Below are positions 56,761 to 64,000 of a DNA stretch of 64,000 nt, piece after piece; the stretch's first letter is position 1, and each line of letters starts with the position of its first letter. The stretch lies in the NCBI RefSeq assembly GCF_001634365.1, contig NZ_CP014579.1, positions 2,108,001-2,172,000 on the forward strand. The letters run 5' to 3'. Both the position numbers and the translations under genes were made by a program. Under the pieces are notes generated by a model. That model did not search any database. It was not told where the DNA came from and worked only from the letters and a program-made list of their open reading frames with translations. The stretch is from Paraburkholderia phytofirmans OLGA172 (GTDB lineage Bacteria > Pseudomonadota > Gammaproteobacteria > Burkholderiales > Burkholderiaceae).

Positions 56761-57204
56761 TCGCTTCGGTGACCTTCTTGCGACGCACGGCTTGAGTCGC
56801 TGGCGCCGTAACGGCGTGCCGTGCTTCAGACCGGAGTCAGTCCGCACGGAGGCTCCGCTTGCCCGTGGCGCTTAATAAGATTTCAGGCCAGTTTCATGGC
56901 TTTAAGGGTTCGAATTGAGTAACGTGTATTCTGGCCTAGATGCTGCTCGCGAACCATTAACCCTCGTGGCACGCGTGTAGTCGGCGGGTTTGGCGGCCAC
57001 AGCCGGTATCGGCCGTCGGCGGAGTCGCCGACTGGTTCGCTGAACGCCTGCGTCAACGATTGCACGAATTTGTGCGGCGCACACGGCCACGGACATTTGT
57101 GGGCTTGGCGCAGCAACGTACCGACCGGCGACGCCAACGGTTTCTGGGGCGCTCTGGGGTGCAGCTGTTTCGCGTTTTAATGCCGGATACGGGGACGATC
57201 GACA
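56761..57204. other. Intergenic region, possibly holding decayed coding sequence
   Basis: About 440 bases. A plus-strand frame near 56930-57180 (ending GANGFWGALG-like sequence) is open but lacks a start, ribosome site or recognisable family. I treat it as non-coding. Confidence 0.35.
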
Positions 57205-57612
57205 ATGGGAGTAACTTTGGCTCAACTCACCGCAAGCGCCACCGATCTGGGTCTGCTGTATTTGCGGATCGGGGCGAGTCTCGTGGTGATGATCATCCAC
57301 GGCTTGCCCAAGTTGAGGCACTTCACGAGCGAAGCGGCGGCGATCGAAGACCCGTTTCATCTCGGTAAGACGCTGACGATCTGCTTCGCGATCTTCGCGG
57401 AGGTGGTGTGTCCCCTCTTTGTGATTGCCGGCCTCCTCACCCGTTTTGCAGCGCTGCCGTTGATGGTCCTCACAGCTATCGCGCTGGTGCGCGTGCATCC
57501 GGAATGGACGCCTCAGCAAGCTCAGTTTGCGTGGATGCTGCTGGTTCTGTTCGGCACGATCGCAATCGCGGGCCCCGGCCGCTATACCCTGTTTGCGCTG
57601 GTTGGCGGCTGA
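57205..57612 (+). CDS. DoxX-family membrane protein
   Basis: 135 residues, four membrane helices. Family pattern: DLGLLYLRIGASLVVMIIHG, HLGKTLTICFAIFAEVVCPL, FVIAGLLTRFAALPLMVL, then AWMLLVLFGTIAIAGPGRYT. DoxX proteins are inner-membrane proteins linked to quinone or thiol redox functions. No neighbour fixes its role; the ribosome site is weak. Confidence 0.88.
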   Translation: MGVTLAQLTASATDLGLLYLRIGASLVVMIIHGLPKLRHFTSEAAAIEDPFHLGKTLTICFAIFAEVVCPLFVIAGLLTRFAALPLMVLTAIALVRVHPEWTPQQAQFAWMLLVLFGTIAIAGPGRYTLFALVGG

Positions 57613-58118
57613 GACAACGCAGTCTGGAGCACGAGCGTGCGATGGCGCAGATGATCTCGTTGGGCGCATGTCCTATGACCTCGCTCCATTATCGGGTCGA
57701 ACTGCAAAGCGACTGGGTACGCGGCGAAACCCACATCCATCGCACAAGGCAGGGGCTATGGCCTCGGGTTGATCTATGTCAAAAGGATGTTTGGCGCCAG
57801 CGAAGGTCACTAATACTGGTCATCGACATCCGTACGGGCCGGCGATCCCGCCTGCCCGTACGTGCTCGCTTTACCCCATTGGTCTCGCACTGGCGCGGGT
57901 GACCTGGCTCTCCAAATATGCGATTCCGCTGCCGGACAGCCCGGCGAGCAGCAACGCAACTCGGCCGGCCCGAGCACGGGGGATCCCTTTTGGCGGTCGA
58001 GACGGTGCCTGCTCGTCACTGAACTTGTCCAATGCGAAGCCACTCCTTCCAACATCCAGAATTTTTATCTTTTCTGTATGATACGGAATCCTACTGACAT
58101 TAAAAAGCGGGTCGGTTG
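57613..58118. other. Intergenic region upstream of the second MFS gene
   Basis: About 500 bases with no supported gene. It should hold the promoter of the exporter at 58119. No inverted-repeat operator was clear. Confidence 0.4.
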
Positions 58119-59708
58119 ATGAATCCCACGATCATTCCGGGCGGTTCGAGCACCCTGGATTCGACCGCCTCGCGCGCACCTTTGCAATCTCCGAATTCGC
58201 GCCCTTTTCCTGCGATCGCCGCCGTTCTGCTCGGGGCCATGATTTCAACACTGACATCCCGCATTACGTCGCTTGGCCTCGCCGATATCCGCGGCGCGCT
58301 CGGCGTCGGATTCGATGAAGGTGCGTGGATCAACACAGCCTTTACCGCATCGCAGATGTTCATCGGACCTATTGCAGTTTGGGCTGCCTTCGTCCTCGGG
58401 ACGAGGCGTGTATTACTAACCGGCGCGGTCATCTTTATGGTCGCTGAAACGCTTCTGCCCCTCAGCACCAATTTTGCGTGCTTCATCTTTATCCAGGCGC
58501 TTGCGGGGCTCGCTTCCGGCGTGTTCGTGCCGATTACTGTCGGCTTCATTGTCCGCAGTCTTCCGCCCACGCTGATTCCTTTTGGCATTGCTGCATACGC
58601 CATGAACCTGGAAATGTCGCTTAACATCTCCGCCACGCTCGAAGGATGGTATAGCGAGCATCTCAGCTGGCACTGGTTGTTCTGGCAAAACGCCGCGCTC
58701 ACCATCCCTTTCATCCTATGCCTGATCATGTCGGTGCCCAACGAAGCAATCCGGCAAACTCCCGCGCGCAGCGACTATGCCGGCATGCTGCTTGGTGCAA
58801 GCGGCTTCGCTTGCCTCTTCGTCGCGCTGGATCAGGGTGAACGCCTGTTCTGGCTTCAATCACTGTTCATCACCGGCATGCTTTACCTGGGTACGGTATT
58901 GCTGGCGGCTTTTGTATTACGTGAACTGGTGACGGAAGCGCCCGGCATTGCCCTTTCGTACCTGCTAAAACCTAACGTCGCGCTCCTGGTGATGTTGGTC
59001 GGATTGATCCGCTTCACAGTCCTGAACACAAGCTTCATCCCATCCATTTTTCTCGCCAGCGTGCACGGACTGCGACCGCTCGAGGTCGGCGACACGCTGC
59101 GCTGGGTCGCCGTACCGCAAATACTGTTCGCTCCGTGCGTTGCGTTCATGCTGCTCCACCTCGACGCACGCCGCGTCATCGCCATTGGCTTTGCTACAGT
59201 CGCCCTCGCCTTTGGCCTCGGAACGCAACTCACGCCCGACTGGGCAGAAGGTAACTTCATCCCGTCGCAGCTGCTGCAAGCGCTTGGCCAGACAATGGCA
59301 CTCACTTCGATCATTTACTTCTTCGCCAAACACGTCACCGCCGAACACGCGCTGACTTTCGGTGCGGTTGTGCAAACCACCCGCCTCTTCAGCGGCCAAT
59401 TGGGCACCACGTCCATCGCGGTGACTCAGCGTGTGATGGAGCAGATCCACTCAAACCTGCTCGGCCTGCATGTCAATTTATTCAGCAGCGAGACCCTGGA
59501 GCGATTGGCCGCACAGAGTTCGCTATTCGGTACGACGTTAAACGGAAATACTGCTGAGGTGCCCGCCGGTGCGATCGCCTTACTGGATCGAGCCGTTCGC
59601 GTTCAGGCAACAACCCTTTCACTCGCGGACAATTACCGGCTCGCGGCGGCTTGCGCATTAGGGGGCATCGCGTTGACGTTACTGTTGCGACGAGCTCCCA
59701 CGCCTTGA
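58119..59708 (+). CDS. DHA2-type MFS exporter (second, divergent copy)
   Basis: 529 residues from ATG 58119 (a TTG three bases earlier also opens the frame). About 14 membrane segments. Features: ITSLGLADIRGALGVGFDEG, WINTAFTASQMFIGPIAVW, FIQALAGLASGVFVPITVG, EHLSWHWLFWQNAAL. It lacks adjacent membrane-fusion and outer-membrane genes and differs clearly from the exporter at 51348, so it is not a duplicate of it. Confidence 0.9.
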   Translation: MNPTIIPGGSSTLDSTASRAPLQSPNSRPFPAIAAVLLGAMISTLTSRITSLGLADIRGALGVGFDEGAWINTAFTASQMFIGPIAVWAAFVLGTRRVLLTGAVIFMVAETLLPLSTNFACFIFIQALAGLASGVFVPITVGFIVRSLPPTLIPFGIAAYAMNLEMSLNISATLEGWYSEHLSWHWLFWQNAALTIPFILCLIMSVPNEAIRQTPARSDYAGMLLGASGFACLFVALDQGERLFWLQSLFITGMLYLGTVLLAAFVLRELVTEAPGIALSYLLKPNVALLVMLVGLIRFTVLNTSFIPSIFLASVHGLRPLEVGDTLRWVAVPQILFAPCVAFMLLHLDARRVIAIGFATVALAFGLGTQLTPDWAEGNFIPSQLLQALGQTMALTSIIYFFAKHVTAEHALTFGAVVQTTRLFSGQLGTTSIAVTQRVMEQIHSNLLGLHVNLFSSETLERLAAQSSLFGTTLNGNTAEVPAGAIALLDRAVRVQATTLSLADNYRLAAACALGGIALTLLLRRAPTP

Positions 59709-60024
59709 ACCCATCTGCGCCGGATAGAAACCGAACGACCCGATGCTACCGTCTCCCCGTCTGACGCGACCAATGAATTTGACTATGCGTCACTTTGAGA
59801 AGACCACGGGATTTAATTTTTATTAAGGCATCCAACAGGACTTTTGGTTACGACCTATATATGCTTTATCCAATTGGGCCACACGGATTAGCCATTCACA
59901 ACGGCACTCACTTCAACGCGGGGCAAGATCCGGCGGGCAAATAGTCCGTGCACATCCGTGCGTTTGACCGTCGGGCGTCCGCAACGACTCTGATGGAATT
60001 TCCTTTTTTGCGGAAGGTGCTGCG
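59709..60024. other. Intergenic region upstream of the oxidoreductase operon
   Basis: About 316 bases, AT-rich around 59810-59870, a plausible promoter zone for the cytochrome c gene. No gene or clear terminator. Confidence 0.4.
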
Positions 60025-61308
60025 ATGACTCGCAAGCCGATGATTCTCGCGGCAATTGCCGCTGTTGTAGTGGCATGCGCCGTCGCAGTCGGCATCATGT
60101 GGGAGCCCCGCCTCGCTGAGGTGCAACCCCCTGCTGCTTCCTCGTTCGACCGCCAACTCAAACTGGAGGGCGCTCGCGTGGTGGCGCTCGGCGACTGCGC
60201 GGTGTGCCACACCGCCAGGGGCGGAAAGCCGTTTGCCGGCGGCTTGCCGCTTGCCACGCCATTCGGGACTATCTACGCGACCAATATCACCCCGGACCCT
60301 GAGACGGGCATCGGCGCGTGGTCGCAGGAAGCCTTTACGCGAGCGCTACGTCGTGGCATCGCGCGCGACGGTCATCAACTCTACCCTGCCTTTCCGTACA
60401 TCCACTTCACCAGGATGTCGGACCACGACATCGCGGCGGCCTATGCGTACCTGATGAGCCGCGATCCGGTCAAAGTGACGACGCCCGACAACAAGCTGAT
60501 CTTCCCACTCAATTTCAGGCCGTTGGTGGCGTTCTGGAATGTGCTGTTCCTGCGGTCCGGCGAACACGCAGCGGACGCATCGCAGAGCGCCGAGTGGAAC
60601 CGGGGTCATTTGCTGGTCGACGGACTGGGACACTGCGCCGCCTGCCATTCTCCGTTGAACGTAATCGGCGGTGAGAAATCCGGCCAGGCGTTTGATGGCG
60701 GTCAGGTCGATGGCTGGGAAGCCCCGCCGCTTAATCAGTTGAGCAATGCTGTGAAGCCGTGGACCCAGGAACAGCTGGTGACCTACCTGCGCACCGGCCG
60801 CGCCAGCGAGCACGGCGCCGCTGCCGGCCCGATGCTGCCGGTGACTCGCGACCTGGCCACGGTGCCGCAACAGGACGTCGAGGCGATCGCCACCTATCTT
60901 CTATCGATTCAGAAGCCGGCCGTGGCCGCCGTCGAGAGAACCGCTGCGGCCACGCAGGATGCCCAGTCAGCGAGCGCCCAGCGCGGCGCGATCCTGTTCA
61001 ACGGCTCCTGCGCGTCCTGTCACGGCAGCGGCTCGCCGATGCAAACCATCGGCACGCGGCCCGGTCTTGCGTTCAGTACCGCCGTCAACGCGGCTACCCC
61101 GCGCAATGCGATCCAGATGATGATGGGCGGTGTGCCTTGGCACGGTGAGGAGGCACTGAACTACATGCCCCCGTTCGGCGAAGTGTTCAGCGACGACCAG
61201 CTTGCCGATCTGGCGACCTATCTACGCTCGAGTTACTCGACGCGCGTCCAATGGGACGCGGTCAAGGACACCGTATCGAAGGTCAGAAAGGAGAATGAGA
61301 CGCGATGA
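60025..61308 (+). CDS. Tri-haem cytochrome c subunit of a membrane-bound dehydrogenase
   Basis: 427 residues; GGAAGG upstream of ATG 60025. N-terminal signal/anchor (MILAAIAAVVVACAVAVGIM). Three c-type haem sites: GDCAVCHTA, GHCAACHSP and GSCASCHGS. Typical surrounding motifs are GTIYATNITPDPETGIG, FPYIHFTRMSDHDIAAAYAY and MPPFGEVFSDDQLADLATYL. It passes electrons from the molybdenum enzyme encoded downstream to the quinone pool or terminal oxidases. Overlaps the next gene by ATGA. Confidence 0.93.
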   Translation: MTRKPMILAAIAAVVVACAVAVGIMWEPRLAEVQPPAASSFDRQLKLEGARVVALGDCAVCHTARGGKPFAGGLPLATPFGTIYATNITPDPETGIGAWSQEAFTRALRRGIARDGHQLYPAFPYIHFTRMSDHDIAAAYAYLMSRDPVKVTTPDNKLIFPLNFRPLVAFWNVLFLRSGEHAADASQSAEWNRGHLLVDGLGHCAACHSPLNVIGGEKSGQAFDGGQVDGWEAPPLNQLSNAVKPWTQEQLVTYLRTGRASEHGAAAGPMLPVTRDLATVPQQDVEAIATYLLSIQKPAVAAVERTAAATQDAQSASAQRGAILFNGSCASCHGSGSPMQTIGTRPGLAFSTAVNAATPRNAIQMMMGGVPWHGEEALNYMPPFGEVFSDDQLADLATYLRSSYSTRVQWDAVKDTVSKVRKENETR

Positions 61309-61817
61309 TCCAGCTCTCAGTGAATGGCGTGCAGCACGCCCTAGACATCGATCCGTCGACGCCACTGCTCTACGCGCTGCGCAATGACTTGCAACTGCAC
61401 GGGGCCAAGTTCGGCTGCGGCCTCGGACAATGCGGCGCGTGCACGGTGATTGTCGATGATCGGGCGGTATTTTCGTGCTTGTTGCCCGTATCGGCTATCG
61501 GCAATCGTGCGGTTCGAACCATCGAAAGCCTGGGCACGATCGAACATCCGGGTGCCCTACAAAAGGCCTTTGTTGAACACCAGGCTGCGCAGTGCGGCTA
61601 TTGCATCGCGGGGATGATCATGCGCGCCCAGGCGCTCCTCGACCGTACGCCGCGTCCCACCGAAGCGCAACTGCGCGAGCACATGGAACCGAACCTTTGC
61701 CGTTGCGGCACCCATATGCGCATTCTGGCGGCGATCCGGCAGGTGGCCGGACTTCCCGAAGGCGGGGAAGCAAATGCCTCGACCGGCGCAGCATCGGGTA
61801 AAGGAGTCACGCAATGA
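61305..61817 (+). CDS. [2Fe-2S] subunit of a molybdenum hydroxylase/dehydrogenase (IorA type)
   Basis: 170 residues. Plant-type cluster CGLGQCGACTV with a further Cys in FSCLLPV, and the xanthine-oxidase-type second cluster CGYCIAGM plus CRCGTH. About 150-170 residues matches the small subunits of isoquinoline 1-oxidoreductase, nicotinate and aldehyde dehydrogenases. ATGA-type overlaps on both sides show an operon. Confidence 0.94.
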   Translation: MIQLSVNGVQHALDIDPSTPLLYALRNDLQLHGAKFGCGLGQCGACTVIVDDRAVFSCLLPVSAIGNRAVRTIESLGTIEHPGALQKAFVEHQAAQCGYCIAGMIMRAQALLDRTPRPTEAQLREHMEPNLCRCGTHMRILAAIRQVAGLPEGGEANASTGAASGKGVTQ

Positions 61818-64000
61818 GCGCACACGACGATCAAGTCGACGAGGGACGCCGCCGCTTCATGCTGTCCGGCGCCCTCGCGGTGGGTTTCAGCCTAGTTCCC
61901 GGTGTGAGCGCACTCGCCCAGGAAGTCATTGCTGATGAAGGCAAAGCCGTGCATATCGGCAAAAAAACCGAAGTGCTCGCCGGTAGCCTGAAGACCAATC
62001 CGTTGCTCGACGCGTGGATCAAGATCTCGCCCAACGGCAAGGTGACGGTCTTCACCGGCAAGGTAGAGCTCGGCACGGGCGTACGCACGGCCTTACTGCA
62101 AGTGGCCGCTGAAGAATTGAACATGGCGCCGTCGCTCATCACGTTCCTCACCGCCGACACGGGCCTCTCGCCGGACGAGGGCTTGACGGCAGGCAGCCAT
62201 ACGATCGCCGACAGTGGCACCGCGCTGCTCAATGCCGCAGCCCAGGTGCGCGGCATTCTGGTCGATGCGGCCGCGCAACGCCTCGGTGTCGATAGCGCAA
62301 CGCTCGTCGTCAAAGACGCCGTCATCGTCGCGCCAGACGGACGCCGCGTGACCTATGGCGAGGCCGTGCAAAGCGTCGACCTGCATCGGATGGCTTCACC
62401 CACTTCGCCGCTAAAAGATCCGCACACTTTCAAGGTGATCGGCACTTCGCTGCCGCGTCTGGACATTCCAGGCAAGCTTACTGGCGGTGCGAGCTACGTG
62501 CAGGACATGCACCTGCCGAACATGGTTCACGCGCGCGTGGTGCTGCCGCCGGCCTATCAAGCGAACCTGTTGGACACCAATGAAGCCGAGGTCGCGAAAA
62601 TGCCCGGTGTAGTCAAGGTCGTCAGAAACGGCAATATGTTGGCCGTGGTGGCAAAAGGCGAATGGCAGGCGGTCCTCGCGCAACGGACTCTCTCGGCCGG
62701 CAGCAAATGGAGCGCCGGTCGCCCACTGCCCGATCCCAATACCGTCCACAGTGAACTCAAGAAAATTGCCACTCAACAGATCGAGATCGCTAACGCGCAT
62801 TCCCCCGCGGCGCAGCCGGTCAAGGCTCTGAGCGCCACCTATATCAAACGCTATCTGATGCATGGTTCGATCGGCCCGTCATGTTCGGTCGCGGCGTTCG
62901 AGAACGACACACTGACGGTATGGACCCACTCCCAAGGCGTATATCCACTGCGCGACGGGTTGGCGGAGATGCTTTCGATACCGAAGGAAAAGATCCGCTG
63001 CATCCATACCGAAGGCTCTGGCTGTTACGGGCACAATGGCGCCGACGATGCAGCCGCGCACGCAGCACTGATCGCGGTGGCGTTGCCCGGACAGCCGGTT
63101 CGCGTGCAATGGATGCGTGATCAGGAGCATACGTGGGACCATTTCACGCCCGCGATGGTCACCGAGGTCAGCGCGTCACTTGACGCGCAAAACAATATCG
63201 TCAACTGGGATTACGCACTGTGGAGCAGCTCCCATAACGAGCGGATCGTCAACGCGGGACGGCTTGTGCCGGCCACCTTGCTGGCCAAACCATTCGTATC
63301 CGCTCCCTCCACGCCGATGGTGCAGCCCGAAGGCGGTGGGGACCGCAATGCGATCCCGCTATACACGCTGCCGAACGTGCACGTGATGAACAACTTCTCG
63401 CCGACAATGCCTCTGTCCACATCGGCCATGCGTTCGCTGGGGGCGCACACCAATGTGTTTGCAATCGAGAGCTTCATGGATGAGCTGGCATTTGCCGCTC
63501 ATATGGATCCTATCGAGTTTCGCCTGAAACATCTTCAGGATTCGCGTGCGCAGGATGTGGTCCGGCTCGCGGCGAAGGAATTCGACTGGCCGAGGCCGCC
63601 GCGTCAGTCTGGGCGTGGCGTGGGATTTGCGTTTGGTAAGTACAAGAATCTGATGGCCTACGTCGCGATTGCGCTCGAGCTTTCCGTCGAGCGGGAAACC
63701 GGCATGGTGCGCGTCGAGCATGCCGTCGCCGCTGTCGATTGTGGTCAGATCGTCAATCCGGATGGTGTCCGCAACCAGATTGAAGGCGGCATCATCCAGT
63801 CTTCAAGCTGGACACTATACGAAGAACTGCAATTCGACACGAAACAGATCCGAAGCTTTGACTGGAGCAGCTATCCGATCCTGCGCTTCTCCGCAGTACC
63901 CGCCAGCGTGAAGGTACATTTGATTGACCGACCCGGCATGCCGTTTCTCGGCAGTGCCGAAGCCTCGATGGGGCCAACCGCAGGTGCGCTCGCCAATGCG
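61814..64000 (+). CDS. Molybdopterin-binding subunit, IorB/aldehyde dehydrogenase type (partial, runs off the window)
   Basis: At least 729 codons from ATG 61814. Twin-arginine-type signal (GRRRFMLSGALAVGFSLVPG), so the enzyme is exported folded. Molybdenum-hydroxylase features: VTVFTGKVELGTGVRTALLQ, FKVIGTSLPRLDIPGKLTGG, RVQWMRDQEHTWDHF, and near the edge FLGSAEASMGPTAGALANA with the conserved Glu of this active-site loop. It forms a periplasmic three-subunit dehydrogenase with the two preceding genes. Substrate (aldehyde, N-heterocycle or other) cannot be decided. Confidence 0.93.
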   Translation, partial: MSAHDDQVDEGRRRFMLSGALAVGFSLVPGVSALAQEVIADEGKAVHIGKKTEVLAGSLKTNPLLDAWIKISPNGKVTVFTGKVELGTGVRTALLQVAAEELNMAPSLITFLTADTGLSPDEGLTAGSHTIADSGTALLNAAAQVRGILVDAAAQRLGVDSATLVVKDAVIVAPDGRRVTYGEAVQSVDLHRMASPTSPLKDPHTFKVIGTSLPRLDIPGKLTGGASYVQDMHLPNMVHARVVLPPAYQANLLDTNEAEVAKMPGVVKVVRNGNMLAVVAKGEWQAVLAQRTLSAGSKWSAGRPLPDPNTVHSELKKIATQQIEIANAHSPAAQPVKALSATYIKRYLMHGSIGPSCSVAAFENDTLTVWTHSQGVYPLRDGLAEMLSIPKEKIRCIHTEGSGCYGHNGADDAAAHAALIAVALPGQPVRVQWMRDQEHTWDHFTPAMVTEVSASLDAQNNIVNWDYALWSSSHNERIVNAGRLVPATLLAKPFVSAPSTPMVQPEGGGDRNAIPLYTLPNVHVMNNFSPTMPLSTSAMRSLGAHTNVFAIESFMDELAFAAHMDPIEFRLKHLQDSRAQDVVRLAAKEFDWPRPPRQSGRGVGFAFGKYKNLMAYVAIALELSVERETGMVRVEHAVAAVDCGQIVNPDGVRNQIEGGIIQSSSWTLYEELQFDTKQIRSFDWSSYPILRFSAVPASVKVHLIDRPGMPFLGSAEASMGPTAGALANA

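Noticed and set aside
56902..57669. 255-codon open frame on the minus strand
   Set aside because: Covers the DoxX gene in antisense and shows no family features.

Overview
The window looks like a chromosome or megaplasmid segment of a Burkholderiaceae bacterium (Paraburkholderia/Caballeronia/Burkholderia type). I base this on the high GC, the porin remnant, the very large kinase/ATPase/histidine-kinase fusion, the cyanide-insensitive bd oxidase and the IS21/IS66/IS5 mix. No tRNA, rRNA or CRISPR array was seen. Nothing was searched against a database; calls rest on motifs and family knowledge.

Positions 1-5163 hold three translationally coupled large tyrosine recombinases on the minus strand; the third runs off the left edge. 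Positions 5608-24942 are a nested pile of mobile DNA. An IS21-type istA is split by a recombinase-in-trio element (RIT2), whose own ritC is split by a second element in opposite orientation (RIT1). The same istA is broken again by RIT3. The RIT3 ritA is cut by a second IS21 element, and that element's terminal repeat carries an IS66 insertion with an exact 8-bp duplication. A group II-type reverse-transcriptase remnant and a fourth element (RIT4) follow; the RIT4 ritC start codon is joined in frame to the C-terminal half of a porin. With the large trio this makes 14 tyrosine-recombinase genes or remnants in 24 kb.

Positions 24973-28351 are a scar-rich chromosomal stretch: a truncated HbpS/GlcG-like gene, an MlaA-type lipoprotein, an IS5 element, a BON-domain periplasmic protein and an HD-family protein that has lost its HD pair.

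Positions 28576-48334 are regulatory: a ~1840-residue Ser/Thr kinase-ATPase-GAF-PAS-histidine kinase, three winged-helix/NTPase/TPR regulators of about 900-990 residues, a FixJ-type response regulator, a receiver-only protein, a decayed DUF4118-PAS sensor kinase, a small membrane protein and an AraC-family regulator.

Positions 48555-55658 form a probable operon on the plus strand: tiny upstream ORFs, cioA, cioB, a DUF2474-type small subunit, an EmrB-type MFS exporter, an EmrA-type membrane-fusion protein and a NodT/OprM-type outer-membrane lipoprotein. cioB and the outer-membrane gene each carry one in-frame TAG at a position where the family has tryptophan. Downstream come a decayed regulator fragment, a DoxX protein, a second DHA2-type MFS exporter, and an oxidoreductase operon of tri-haem cytochrome c, [2Fe-2S] subunit and molybdopterin subunit. 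The last gene runs off the right edge.
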